Source of the DNA: Deinococcus humi
GTDB lineage: Bacteria > Deinococcota > Deinococci > Deinococcales > Deinococcaceae
DNA: 27,572 nt
Reading direction: 5' to 3'
Assembly: GCF_014201875.1 (NCBI RefSeq)
Contig: NZ_JACHFL010000030.1
Span: 1-27,572 of the forward strand
Shown: positions 15,063 through 23,653 of the stretch, piece after piece
How the letters are laid out: the number at the start of each line of letters is the position of its first letter
Numbering within the stretch: the stretch's first letter is position 1
Made by a program: the position numbers and the translations under genes
The notes under the pieces: model-generated
Seen by the model: the letters and a program-made list of their open reading frames with translations, nothing else
Database searches by the model: none
Told to the model about the DNA's origin: nothing

Positions 15063-16373
15063 TTACTCGGCGCCATGGGACATCACGAGAGCGGCCCCAC
15101 CCTGTAACTGCCTCTCAGCCAGATCCACCACCTGTCGCGTTTGCCGAGCGCGCTCTGCCGCGAAGACCATCAAGTGGCTTTCCAGCGTTTCTTGCGGGCC
15201 GCTGAGAATCAGCCCCGGATCGTTTTCCCTCACCGCCGCAAGAAACGCTGACATCAACCCGTCGTCGCCACCGCCGTGTCCCGACAGGATGCTGCCGTCC
15301 GAGGCAACTGCACTGTCCAGAACCGACGTTTCGCCTGTCAGAAAATCATAGACCTCAATCCGCTGGCTATCGCCGTACAGTTCGCCATGCGTGCCGAAGA
15401 TGCGGGTCTCGCGCCCACGGGCTCGGGTGAAGGCGGTCATGGTAAAGCTAGCCGTCACGCCGCCCGCGAACTCGAAGTTGACCACCTGATGGTCAACCAC
15501 GTCGTTATCGCAGGCGTACACGCAGCGACCATAAGGGCCGTCCAGTAGTGCCGCCTTCACGCCCTCCAGCGTGAGGTCTGGAGTGAGAACATTCACGGGC
15601 CAGCTGGTATTCCCGACCTCCAGTTGCCCCAGGTAATAGCGGGTGGCCGAGTACGGACAGGCCTGCTCGATTTCTGGTGGGCAGTCCAGGCAGCGGTCCG
15701 CAGCACCGGGGGGCTGTTCCGCGCGCCGGAAGTGCTTGAGGCTGCCGAAGGACGAGACCTTCAGGCACGGCAGGCCGACGATGTAGCGCAGCCAGTCCAG
15801 GTCGTGACAGGATTTGGCCAGCAGCATTGGGCTGCTTTCTTCGGCATTGCGCCAGTGACCGCGCACAAAGGAATGCGCCTGATGCCAGTAGCCGACCGGC
15901 TCCAGGTGTTCCACGCTGACGATCTCGCCGATGGTCCCAGCTTTCAGCACAGCCTTCAGGGCCTGCGTGTAGGCGGTGTAGCGCAGCACGTGGCAGACGC
16001 CCAGCATCACGCCGTGCTGTTCTGCGGCGGCCACGATGCGTCGGCACCCCTCCTCGTCAGGGGCCATCGGCTTTTCCAGCAGCAGGTGATAGCCCTGTTC
16101 GGCTGCGGCCTCCACCGGGGCGACGTGATCAGCGTCCTGGGTGGCGATCACGGCCACGTCGGCCAGTCTCGGATGTTTCAGCGCCTCTTGCCAGTCGTTA
16201 AAGACCCGTTCAGGCGGCAACCCGTAGCGTTCGGCGAAGGCGGCGCGGCGAGCCGGATCCGGCTCGGCCACCGCGACCACCACCCCCTCGGCCGGGTGGT
16301 TGCGGGCGTAGTCGGCATAGGTCTGTCCCCGGCTGCCCGCGCCCAGGATCAGCAGGGTAACGGGCGCCCCCAT
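15063..16373 (-). CDS. Gfo/Idh/MocA-family NAD(P)-dependent protein
   Basis: The 436-residue cytoplasmic protein has an N-terminal Rossmann fold (LLILGAGSRG, 7-16), the family's EKP motif (Glu100-Lys101-Pro102 in LLLEKPMA) and SCHDLDWL around His190. The C-terminal half is the usual substrate-binding sheet. Cys228, Cys231 and Cys239 in RCLDCPPEIEQACPYS form a compact cluster found in one subset of the family, possibly metal-binding. Its ATG overlaps the GH4 stop (TGATG), so I chose 16373 over an ATG five codons earlier; the two genes are probably translationally coupled. The family includes sugar dehydrogenases and also GH109 NAD-dependent alpha-N-acetylgalactosaminidases. In this operon it could oxidise, epimerise or hydrolyse an amino-sugar derivative. 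The exact reaction is unknown. Confidence 0.88.
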   Translation of the reverse strand: MGAPVTLLILGAGSRGQTYADYARNHPAEGVVVAVAEPDPARRAAFAERYGLPPERVFNDWQEALKHPRLADVAVIATQDADHVAPVEAAAEQGYHLLLEKPMAPDEEGCRRIVAAAEQHGVMLGVCHVLRYTAYTQALKAVLKAGTIGEIVSVEHLEPVGYWHQAHSFVRGHWRNAEESSPMLLAKSCHDLDWLRYIVGLPCLKVSSFGSLKHFRRAEQPPGAADRCLDCPPEIEQACPYSATRYYLGQLEVGNTSWPVNVLTPDLTLEGVKAALLDGPYGRCVYACDNDVVDHQVVNFEFAGGVTASFTMTAFTRARGRETRIFGTHGELYGDSQRIEVYDFLTGETSVLDSAVASDGSILSGHGGGDDGLMSAFLAAVRENDPGLILSGPQETLESHLMVFAAERARQTRQVVDLAERQLQGGAALVMSHGAE

Positions 16374-17719
16374 CACTGGCTGCCCCATGCGCCCACCGGT
16401 TCGCGTAGATAATCAGGAAGATCGGCCCGCTCAGCCTCCACCAGCTCGGCGAACATGGCCCGGATCTCGTCCAGCGAGCAGACGGCGGCAGTCAGAGGGT
16501 CGAGCATCAGCGCCTGAACCGCCAGCTCGCGGTCCCGGTGCAGGACGGAGTCGGCCAGCAGGCTGTGGACCGCCATGTGAGAGCGGTCCAGCGCGGCCAG
16601 CGCCTCGGGCAGCCGTCCGTGGGGCTGGGGGTGGATGCCGCTGCTGTCCACCGCGCAGCCCACCTCCACCACGCCGTCCTGCGGCAGGTTGTCGATCAAT
16701 CCGATATTCGGCAGGTTGCAGGTGATGTGCTGGGGCCGGTTGAGCACCACGCCCTCAATGATGTTAGAGGCGAACTCCGGGCTGCGGGTCATATTGATGG
16801 CGGCCTCCCCGGCCTTCTCGCGGTCGATCAGACTCCGCACCTGCACCGCGTGCTCGCCACGCCACCGCGGCCAGTTGTGGGCGTAGAAGCCGCTCTCGCC
16901 CTTGTACGCGGGCCGGGTGAAGTGTGCCACCAGTTCGGGGCGTTTGCGGAAGTACGGCACGTATTCCGAGAAATGCCCGCTGGACTCCGTAGGAAAGGCC
17001 CCGAAGTGCCTGAGCATCTCGAAGCGGACGATATCCTGCTCGTAGATTTCAGGTTGCTCCATGGCCTGCCTGAGGCGGGGCATCACGTCCTGGCCGTGCC
17101 AGCCCAGCTCCGTGAACCACGACAGATGGTTGACCCCGGCGCAGCGGTAGGTAAGCTCGTCAGCGGGCAGCTCGAGATACCCCGCCAATTCGGCCAGAGT
17201 GTTCTGGACGGAGTGGCATAGCCCGTAAACCTTGAGGTTTGAGCCGCGCGCCGACAGCAGCACCAGGGCGCTCATCGGGTTCGTGTAGTTCATCACCACC
17301 GCAGCGGGGGCCAGCCGCCCAATATCGCGCAGGATTTCCAGCCAGGCGGGGGCCGTCCGCAGAAACTTCATGACACCGCCGGGGCCGGTGGTGTCCCCGA
17401 TGCACTGGTCCACGCCGTACTTCATGGGAATGTCGTAGTCGTGCCGGACGTTGCCCAGTCCCGAGACCTCGATGGTGTTGATGACGAAGTCGGTGCCGGG
17501 TAGCGCGGTCAGCCGATCGGTGGAGGACATGACCGTGAACGGTTTGCCGCTGCGGGCCACGGTCAGTTCGGCGAGTTCATGGGCCATGGCGAGCCGGCCC
17601 GGGTCGATATCGATCAGGGTGAACTCGCCCGCGTTCAGGCCGTCAATGGCAAGGACGTCAGTGATCATCTGCTGGGCGAACACGGCGCTGCCGGCACCGA
17701 TGATGGCGATCTTGGTCAT
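16373..17719 (-). CDS. GH4 family NAD-dependent glycosidase (alpha-galactosidase-like)
   Basis: This 448-residue cytoplasmic enzyme starts MTKIAIIGAGSAVFAQQM, the GH4 nucleotide-binding loop. Family landmarks follow: CIGDTTGPGGVMKFLRT (106-122), NYTNPM (144-149), the metal ligand Cys168 in GLCHSVQ, metal ligand His198 in AGVNHLSWF, and HFSEYVPYF. GH4 enzymes cleave by transient oxidation of the sugar at C3 using NAD+ and a divalent metal. The CHSV sequence is typical of alpha-galactosidase and alpha-glucuronidase members, not of the 6-phospho-beta-glucosidases. An alpha-galactoside or alpha-galactosaminide product of the GH114 enzyme would suit the operon. The ATG at 17719 is chosen because upstream residues are not family-like. 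It is the only gene in the downstream half preceded by a gap (85 bases). Confidence 0.9.
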   Translation of the reverse strand: MTKIAIIGAGSAVFAQQMITDVLAIDGLNAGEFTLIDIDPGRLAMAHELAELTVARSGKPFTVMSSTDRLTALPGTDFVINTIEVSGLGNVRHDYDIPMKYGVDQCIGDTTGPGGVMKFLRTAPAWLEILRDIGRLAPAAVVMNYTNPMSALVLLSARGSNLKVYGLCHSVQNTLAELAGYLELPADELTYRCAGVNHLSWFTELGWHGQDVMPRLRQAMEQPEIYEQDIVRFEMLRHFGAFPTESSGHFSEYVPYFRKRPELVAHFTRPAYKGESGFYAHNWPRWRGEHAVQVRSLIDREKAGEAAINMTRSPEFASNIIEGVVLNRPQHITCNLPNIGLIDNLPQDGVVEVGCAVDSSGIHPQPHGRLPEALAALDRSHMAVHSLLADSVLHRDRELAVQALMLDPLTAAVCSLDEIRAMFAELVEAERADLPDYLREPVGAWGSQ

Positions 17720-17804
17720 GGGCAATGGACTCCGGGGAACACCGCTGCGGGCCATGATCGGCCGGAGCGGGCAAGTGGTTGAGGGGCGTGACCGAGCGTG
17801 ACGT

Positions 17805-18692
17805 TCAGGTCCATGCCGGCTTCAGCAGCCGGGTCTGCGTCACCAGCTCACGCGCCGCCTGTGCCCGGAACCTGAGCGGCCCCCCCAGCATGGCGTTGGC
17901 GCTGCCCGACGCGACAGCCAACTGCAGGGCTTCGGGCACAGGCTGGCCACCCTGCCGTGCCCAGAGAAAGGTGCCCAGCAGGGTGTCGCCGCTGCCCACG
18001 GGATTGCAGGCGTCGATCTGCGGAGCCTCGACCTCCCAGACCTCCTCGCCAACAAAGGCGGCGCCGCGCTCGCCGCGCGTCAGCAGCACCTGAACGCCGC
18101 TGCGGCGGTACAGGTCGCGGGCGGACTCCAGCGCGGCGCTGCCGGTCAAGGCGGCCAGCTCGTGTTCATTGGGCTTGATCAGGCTGGCCCCGGCCTCGAT
18201 GGCGGCGCCCAGCCCCGCGCCGCTGCTGTCCACCACAGGCCTGTCCAGGCCGCACAGCAGTTCCAGAAAGGCATCGGGTGGCGTGCCCGAAGCGAGGCTG
18301 CCGCACACCACCACCTGACCTTCCGGCAGGCGCGACAGCACCCGGGCCACCGCTTCCGGCTGGTACAGGGGGCCTGCCTCGTTGATCTCGGTGGGGTGAC
18401 CGCCACTGAGCAGGGCCTGACATTCGCGGGTCTCGCCGTCGCCGTCCTCCAGCACGCTGTCCAGCCCCTCGGCGTCCAGCAGGGCGCGGAAGTGCTGACC
18501 GTTAAAGCCGCCCACCACACCCGCCACGCAAACCTGGCCCCCGAAAGCACGCACCGCCCGCGCCAGGTTGACGCCCTTGCCCCCCGCCGCCACGGTCAGC
18601 CCGGTGACGCGGTGAAGCTGTCCCAGCACCAGTGGGCGGTCCAGGATCATCGTTCGGTCCAGCGACAGATTCGGCGTCAGCGCGACGATCAT
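17805..18692 (-). CDS. PfkB-family sugar-phosphate kinase (tagatose-6-P or fructose-1-P kinase type)
   Basis: The 295-residue kinase opens MIVALTPNLSLDRTMIL, the LacC/FruK N-terminus. AAGGKGVNLARAVRAFGG (35-52) is the sugar-binding PfkB signature 1. NPVGSGDTLLGTF (230-242) is signature 2 with catalytic base Asp236. ATG overlaps the aldolase stop by four bases (ATGA), so the pair is coupled. Known members phosphorylate tagatose-6-phosphate (LacC) or fructose-1-phosphate (FruK) to the 1,6-bisphosphates. With an aldolase and an amino-sugar deaminase directly upstream, tagatose-6-phosphate is the better guess, but the two activities cannot be separated by eye. Confidence 0.88.
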   Translation of the reverse strand: MIVALTPNLSLDRTMILDRPLVLGQLHRVTGLTVAAGGKGVNLARAVRAFGGQVCVAGVVGGFNGQHFRALLDAEGLDSVLEDGDGETRECQALLSGGHPTEINEAGPLYQPEAVARVLSRLPEGQVVVCGSLASGTPPDAFLELLCGLDRPVVDSSGAGLGAAIEAGASLIKPNEHELAALTGSAALESARDLYRRSGVQVLLTRGERGAAFVGEEVWEVEAPQIDACNPVGSGDTLLGTFLWARQGGQPVPEALQLAVASGSANAMLGGPLRFRAQAARELVTQTRLLKPAWT

Positions 18693-19513
18693 GCCTGTCC
18701 GGCCCCGCCCAGCGCCCGGATGTATTCCTCGGCACGCGCTCCCATGGCGCCCCGCCCGGCCCCCAGGTACTGGCGGGGATCCCTGGCCCCAGCGTCCAGC
18801 GCTCTCTGAACCGCCCGGGTGAACGCGGCGGTCAGATCGGTGGCAAGGTTGACCTTGGCGACGCCCAGCATGGCCGCCCGGGCCAGCTCGTCCAGCGGCA
18901 CGCTGCTGGCCCCGTGCAGCACCAGCGGCAGCGAGGTCAGGTCGGCCAGCCGTTCCAGTCGCCCAAAATCCAGCCGGGCATTCTTGCTCTCCTGCTTGTG
19001 GGCGCTGCCCAGGTCGACGGCCAGGAGGTCGCAATGGCTGCTCTGAATGAACTGGGCAAGCTGCGCTGGATCGTCGTGGCGCTCGCCGCTGCGCTCACCC
19101 TTGACCACCACCTCATACTCGGCCTCGAAGTAGCCGCCCGCGTCGTGGGCCGCGTCTGCAAGGCGGCGCAGAGTGACCGGGTTGTCGCCTTCGAGCATCA
19201 CGCCGTCGAAGCCCAGCTTCAGAGCCTGTAGCGCAACCGCCTCATCCTCTGCGTGGTCGAAGTGCAGCAGGACCGGCACGCTGGCCTCCGCTTTCAGGCT
19301 CCGGCCCAGTGCGGCCAGGTTCGCCAGACCGCCGTGCCGTGCGGCATTCTGCGAGAACTGCAGGATGACCGGCGCACTCTGGGCCTCGGCCGCGCGCACG
19401 ACGGCCTGCGCGGTTTCCAGATTGACGGCATTGAAGGCCGCCAGCGCGTACCCTCCGGCGCGGGCGGCGCGAATCACAGCGGCCGCGGAGGCGGCAGGAG
19501 CGGCCACGGTCAC
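18689..19513 (-). CDS. Class II tagatose/fructose-bisphosphate aldolase
   Basis: This 274-residue zinc aldolase has YALAAFNAVNLETAQAVV near the start. HFDHAED (84-90) holds the catalytic Asp86 and zinc ligand His87, AHK holds His172, and LVLHGASS holds His200. NLATDL (222-227) binds the phosphate. It splits tagatose- or fructose-1,6-bisphosphate to glyceraldehyde-3-P and dihydroxyacetone-P. The start is taken as GTG at 19513, overlapping the stop of the SIS gene as GTGA, because in-frame sequence further upstream is not aldolase-like. At the 3' end it overlaps the kinase by four bases. KbaY/GatY/AgaY-type enzymes have this size and layout, which fits a tagatose route. Confidence 0.9.
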   Translation of the reverse strand: MTVAAPAASAAAVIRAARAGGYALAAFNAVNLETAQAVVRAAEAQSAPVILQFSQNAARHGGLANLAALGRSLKAEASVPVLLHFDHAEDEAVALQALKLGFDGVMLEGDNPVTLRRLADAAHDAGGYFEAEYEVVVKGERSGERHDDPAQLAQFIQSSHCDLLAVDLGSAHKQESKNARLDFGRLERLADLTSLPLVLHGASSVPLDELARAAMLGVAKVNLATDLTAAFTRAVQRALDAGARDPRQYLGAGRGAMGARAEEYIRALGGAGQA

Positions 19514-20466
19514 GCGAGCGTCACCACTTTGGTCAGGTGGCGGGGGGTCAAGGTGTCCAGCCCCTTGGCCTGCGCCACGCACTCACCGAGGATCTGAAGA
19601 GCAGGAAGCACGCCCAGGGCACGGGTGCTTGCGTCGCCCCGCAATTCAAGGCTCACGTCTCCCGGTCCACCAAAGCCGATCACCCGCGCGCCCTTGCTGG
19701 CCAGATCACGCGCCAGCTTGCTCTCCTCGTCCTCCGAATCGGGGTGGTACAGCAGGACGGCGACGGTGCGCTCATCCACCAGACTGATCGGGCCGTGGCG
19801 GTATTCCATCGGGTGGTACGCCTGGGTGTAGGTCAGGCTCATTTCCTGGAGCTTCAGCGCCCCCTCCTGGGCAATGCCGTACAGCGATCCTGCACCCAGG
19901 AACACGAAATGCGAGCGTCCGGCGATGGCGGTAGTGAACTGTTCCCGCGCCCGGTGCAGCAGGTGTTCGGAGGCCTGGATGCTTTCATCGGTTACGTTCA
20001 ACCCCGCGAGTCGCAGGCCCATCAGCAGCATCAGGCTGGCCGAGGCGGTCATCACGATGCCCTCCTCCGGGTGGGTGGGTGCGTACAGCACGGTATCGGC
20101 GTTCTTTGCCAGGCTGCTGCCAAGTTCGCAGGTCAGGGCCGTGACGTGCAGCCCTTCCCGGCGGCTCCTGGCGGCAGCCTGGACGGTTTCGGTGGATTCG
20201 CCGCTGCGCGAGAAGGCCAGGACATGTGGGCGCGTTCCGGCCGGAAGATAGGATTCCGGCCGGTGCAGCCACTCGCCGCCGGGCACGGCCAGTGCCCGGA
20301 AGCCCGCCTCGTTCAGCGCGGCGGCCACGCTCTGGGGCAGATAATACGAGGTGCCGCAGCCGATCAGCACCTGCGTTTCGTTGCGTTCGAGGACAGGCAG
20401 ATCAGTCTGGGCCGATTGCCTCCACAGTGGGAATTGTTCCTGGATGCTGCGGACGGTGGGATTCAT
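19510..20466 (-). CDS. SIS-domain amino-sugar-6-phosphate deaminase/isomerase (AgaS/NagB-II type)
   Basis: This 318-residue cytoplasmic enzyme has two SIS domains. The first has the phosphate loop QVLIGCGTSYYLPQS (32-46) and FSRSGESTET (85-94). The second has FVFLGAGSLYGIAQEGALKL (187-206) and then YHPMEYRHGPIS (217-228), the pattern of GlmS-type isomerase halves. No glutaminase domain is attached, so this is the stand-alone deaminating form. It would convert galactosamine-6-P to tagatose-6-P, or glucosamine-6-P to fructose-6-P, releasing ammonia. The ATG shares four bases with the kinase stop, and the aldolase begins inside its stop. The tagatose-type aldolase and kinase downstream favour the galactosamine reaction. 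Confidence 0.87.
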   Translation of the reverse strand: MNPTVRSIQEQFPLWRQSAQTDLPVLERNETQVLIGCGTSYYLPQSVAAALNEAGFRALAVPGGEWLHRPESYLPAGTRPHVLAFSRSGESTETVQAAARSRREGLHVTALTCELGSSLAKNADTVLYAPTHPEEGIVMTASASLMLLMGLRLAGLNVTDESIQASEHLLHRAREQFTTAIAGRSHFVFLGAGSLYGIAQEGALKLQEMSLTYTQAYHPMEYRHGPISLVDERTVAVLLYHPDSEDEESKLARDLASKGARVIGFGGPGDVSLELRGDASTRALGVLPALQILGECVAQAKGLDTLTPRHLTKVVTLA

Positions 20467-21455
20467 GGTTGCTCCTGAAGAAGGGGAGTGGAATCGGATG
20501 GATGCAGCAGGGCCGCACGGACGTGGGTCCGCCAGACCGTTGTGGTGTCGAATCCGGCCCGCGTGGCGGCGTGAAACACGGCGCCGCCCAGGGGGGGCAG
20601 CGCGGGTGGCTGTGGTGGGCCGAGACGGGTGATGAGCTCATCCAGCACCGTGCGGCTGCCCAGCACGCTGCCCGCGTAGCTCCAGGGCAGTCCGGGGCAG
20701 CCGAGTCCCTGCCTGGTCGCAGTGACGTGCTGCGCGAGCAGCTGGGCGGCCTCGAGAAGAATGCTGCGTGCAGTGGGTTGACCGTCCTCGGCCAGTGCGT
20801 TGACCGAACGCGCCAGCCCCGCGACGGCAGAGCGGGCGTGCCCCTGCGCGTAGAACCAGGTCAGCAGGCCCGGCTGGGTAGGGGGGCCATCCAGGACGGG
20901 GGTCAGCAGCACCTGTGCGAATGCGGCGTCTTGATGCCGTCCATCCAGCGCCTGGCTCGCCAGACCCAGCGCCCGTCGACCGATCCAGTACGCGCTGCCC
21001 TCGTCGCCGAAGCCCTCGCCCCATCCCCCGGTGCGGAGCTGGCGCGCGCCGTCATGCGCCCAGGCCATCGAACCGGTGCCAGCCAGAAGCAGCGCCCCCG
21101 GTCCACCCGCGAAAGCCCCCACAAAGGCCGCCTCGACGTCGTTCATGGGGGTGTGCGGACAGCCCGGCAGCAGGTCGGCGCACACGTCGGCCTGCCGGGC
21201 GCTGATGGCCGGGGACTCGCCGTAACCGGGCAGGCCGAGCGAGGCGTAGGTCAGCGGCCCCGGAGCGGGATGGGCGCTCAGAAAGGTTCGCATGACGGCT
21301 TCCCAGTCCGGGCGGTCGAAGGGGTTGATCCCTGGGGCGGAGAACGGCCCCACCACCTCCCCCGCGCCACTGACATACGCCAGCGCGGTCTTGCTGCCGC
21401 CGCCGTCCAGGCCCAGCACCCAGGTCTGCTCTGTCTGACTGGCCCGTCCCATCAT
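20463..21455 (-). CDS. BadF/BadG-type amino-sugar kinase
   Basis: The 330-residue protein has the ASKHA ATPase motifs of N-acetylglucosamine and glucosamine kinases. LGLDGGGSKTALAYV (14-28) is phosphate loop 1, Asp106 in MNDVEAAF is the likely catalytic base, LLLAGTGSMAWA (122-133) is phosphate loop 2, and GGWGEGFGDEGSAYWIGRRA (143-162) is the family signature. It would phosphorylate a free amino sugar at C6. This is needed because the operon imports sugar by ABC transport and not through a phosphotransferase system. The ATG lies on the last base of the binding-protein stop (TAATG), and the gene overlaps the SIS gene by four bases. The specific sugar, galactosamine or glucosamine, is inferred from neighbours. 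Confidence 0.88.
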   Translation of the reverse strand: MMGRASQTEQTWVLGLDGGGSKTALAYVSGAGEVVGPFSAPGINPFDRPDWEAVMRTFLSAHPAPGPLTYASLGLPGYGESPAISARQADVCADLLPGCPHTPMNDVEAAFVGAFAGGPGALLLAGTGSMAWAHDGARQLRTGGWGEGFGDEGSAYWIGRRALGLASQALDGRHQDAAFAQVLLTPVLDGPPTQPGLLTWFYAQGHARSAVAGLARSVNALAEDGQPTARSILLEAAQLLAQHVTATRQGLGCPGLPWSYAGSVLGSRTVLDELITRLGPPQPPALPPLGGAVFHAATRAGFDTTTVWRTHVRAALLHPSDSTPLLQEQP

Positions 21456-22699
21456 TACTTGGCCGTTTTCAGCAGAGTGTCCATCTCGCCGGATGCCTGC
21501 TTGATCGCGTCGGGCAGTGTGGCGTTGCCGGTCCAGGCCAGATTCAGCTTCTGGCTCAGCACGGTCAGCACTTCCGGGAGCACCTTGAGGCCGCGCAGAC
21601 TGGAATTGATGACCACCGAGTTGGGAAGCTGCGCGAAGACCGTCTGCGCGTTTCTTCCAGGCAACGCCTGAAGATACTGGCTCTTGTACTTCTCGGCCAG
21701 GGTGGGCAGCAGACCCTCCTGCGCCAGCATGCGCTGGGCCTGGGGGCTGGTGTTCATCCAGGTGATCAGGGTCTGGGCGGCGTCCTTGTTCTTGCTGCCC
21801 GCCGGAATCACCAGGGCGTGCGCGCTGACCACCGGGCGCGGCTGCTTGCCGTCCACGCTGGGGAACGGCGCGAAGGCCCAGTCCAGATCCTTGTTCTGGT
21901 CCCAGGTGCTGACCATCCAGCTGCCCTGCACCAGAATTCCCATCTGGCCGGCCAGGAACATCTGGTATCCCTGCTGGGTGGCGGCCTGCGGGCCGGGCGA
22001 GACCTTGTCCTTGTAGATCAGGTCCAGCAGCTTCTGCGAGGTCTTCTGGAACACCGGGTCCAGGCTGGCCGCGTAGCTGCTGCCGTTCTTCTTAATCAGG
22101 CCCGTGCCGCCTGCGCCGTAGTAGAAGCTCATGCCGTATTCCAAGTCCGCCTGGAGGTCCGCGCCGTTGATGCCGTAGATCTGCTTGCCATCCTTGGTGA
22201 AGGTCAGCTTTCTGGCGGCGTCCACCATCTGGTCAAAGGTCCAGCTGGTTGTGGGAATCGGCACGCCGCGTTCCTTGAACAGCGCGCGGTTGATGTAGAC
22301 CGTGACCGGCTGCGGCCCCAGGGGCACGCCGTAAAGCTGGTTGCTGACTTTATAGGGGGCGGTGCGGACACTCGGCAGCGCCGCCGCCATCTTGGCGTCC
22401 AGCTTGATGGGGGAGAGTGCGCCCTGCGACTGGTAGAAGGGGAAGTTGTCCAGGTTCATCCACATCACGTCGTAGGTGCTGCCGCCCGCCACCATGGCGG
22501 CTGCCTTCTGCCAGTACACGCCCCAGGGCACTAGGTTGTATTTGACCGTGATGTCAGGGTGCGATTTGTTGAAGGCGGCGATCAGGGCCTCGTCGGCCTT
22601 CTGGCGGGTGCCGTCCCAGGTGGCGTAATTGATGGTGGTCGCCGCGGATGCGGCGCCGGTCAGGCTCAGGGCGGCCAGGAAGAGCAGTGCTTTTTTCAT
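21455..22699 (-). CDS. ABC transporter sugar-binding protein (family 1)
   Basis: A 414-residue exported binding protein begins MKKALLFLAALSLTGAASAA, a standard signal peptide cut near residue 20, with no lipobox. The mature start TINYATWDG, then KADEALIAAFNKSHPDITV and YDVMWMNLDNFPFYQSQGAL, is the classic family 1 (MalE/UgpB-like) pattern, followed by FLAGQMGILVQGSWMVSTW. It captures oligosaccharides outside the membrane and delivers them to the two permeases upstream. GGAGG lies six bases before the ATG. A 72-base spacer separates it from the second permease, the second widest in the operon, which may allow extra expression. Confidence 0.93.
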   Translation of the reverse strand: MKKALLFLAALSLTGAASAATTINYATWDGTRQKADEALIAAFNKSHPDITVKYNLVPWGVYWQKAAAMVAGGSTYDVMWMNLDNFPFYQSQGALSPIKLDAKMAAALPSVRTAPYKVSNQLYGVPLGPQPVTVYINRALFKERGVPIPTTSWTFDQMVDAARKLTFTKDGKQIYGINGADLQADLEYGMSFYYGAGGTGLIKKNGSSYAASLDPVFQKTSQKLLDLIYKDKVSPGPQAATQQGYQMFLAGQMGILVQGSWMVSTWDQNKDLDWAFAPFPSVDGKQPRPVVSAHALVIPAGSKNKDAAQTLITWMNTSPQAQRMLAQEGLLPTLAEKYKSQYLQALPGRNAQTVFAQLPNSVVINSSLRGLKVLPEVLTVLSQKLNLAWTGNATLPDAIKQASGEMDTLLKTAK

Positions 22700-22771
22700 G
22701 GTGGTTCCTCCAGAAGGGGGGTGAGAGGGCGGGGAGCGGTCCGGACGTTGGCGGGCGCTGACCTGGTGGGA

Positions 22772-23653
22772 TTAACCCTTCAGGCCGCTGGTGATGGCGG
22801 CGTCGGTGAGGTAGCGCTGGACGAACAGGTAGGCGATGACGGTGGGCAGCGTGGACAGGGTGGCCCCCGCCATCAGCACCGGGATGTTGACGGAATACTG
22901 GTTTTGCAGGCTCAGCAGACCTACGGGGAGCAGCATCTTTTCGCTGCTCTGGAGCACGATCAGCGGCCAGATAAACGACTGCCAGTTGCCCAGGAACGAA
23001 AACAGCCACGCCGCCGCGATTGCGCCCTTGGCCGCGGGCAGCGCCACATGCCGCAGCGCCGTGAACCACGAGCCCCCGTCGATCAGCACACTTTCTTCCA
23101 GCGAGCGCGGCAGCGAACGGAAGAACTGGAACAGCAAGAAGACCGTGAAGCCGCTGGCAATGCTGGGGACGATCAGGGCCGTGAAGCTGTCGTACCAGCC
23201 CAGAGACCGGATCAGGAGGAAGACCGGGATGATCGTGACCTGCCAGGGAATCATCAGCGACAGCAGGTGCGACCCGAACCACAGCCCCTGCCCCGGAAAG
23301 CGCAGCCGGGCGAAGGCGTAGGCCGCGGGCGCGGCGGACAGGATGTTCAGGGACGCAATCAGCACGCTGGTCCACACGGAGTTGAAGAACATCTTCGCAA
23401 ACGGAATGGTGTCGAACAGCTGCCTGAAGTTGGCCAGGCTCCATTTGGCAGGCAGCCAGACCGGGGGCCAGGTGTACGCCTCGGCGGGGGTCTTGAAGGC
23501 GGTCAGGATCATCCACGCGAAGGGCAACAGGATGGCAATGGCCCCCAGCGTCAGCAGGCCCAGCAGCGCCGCCTGCGATCCGCGTGCCCGCGCTTTCAGC
23601 GAGACGTCACGGCGCGTCAACACCTCGGCACGCAGCGGTTCAGACCTGGTCAT
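22772..23653 (-). CDS. ABC sugar transporter permease (MalG-like)
   Basis: This 293-residue inner-membrane protein has about six helices. The EAA loop, LEESVLIDGGSWFTALRHVA (185-204), then LPAAKG, contacts the ATPase. NFRQLFDTIPFAKMFFNSVW is the usual MalG-type periplasmic stretch after helix 1. The ATG overlaps the end of the first permease by 14 bases, so the two are made together. It pairs with that permease to import the sugar held by the binding protein. Confidence 0.92.
   Translation of the reverse strand: MTRSEPLRAEVLTRRDVSLKARARGSQAALLGLLTLGAIAILLPFAWMILTAFKTPAEAYTWPPVWLPAKWSLANFRQLFDTIPFAKMFFNSVWTSVLIASLNILSAAPAAYAFARLRFPGQGLWFGSHLLSLMIPWQVTIIPVFLLIRSLGWYDSFTALIVPSIASGFTVFLLFQFFRSLPRSLEESVLIDGGSWFTALRHVALPAAKGAIAAAWLFSFLGNWQSFIWPLIVLQSSEKMLLPVGLLSLQNQYSVNIPVLMAGATLSTLPTVIAYLFVQRYLTDAAITSGLKG

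Noticed and set aside
18693..19034. A longer 5' extension of the PfkB kinase frame, up to 19034
   Set aside because: The extension is antisense-like Arg/Gly/Pro text lying within the aldolase gene. MIVALTPNLSL is the natural LacC/FruK start and overlaps the aldolase stop by four bases.
20226..21671. A 481-residue plus-strand open frame across the kinase gene
   Set aside because: The opposite strand encodes all BadF kinase motifs. This frame has no domain and spans gene boundaries.
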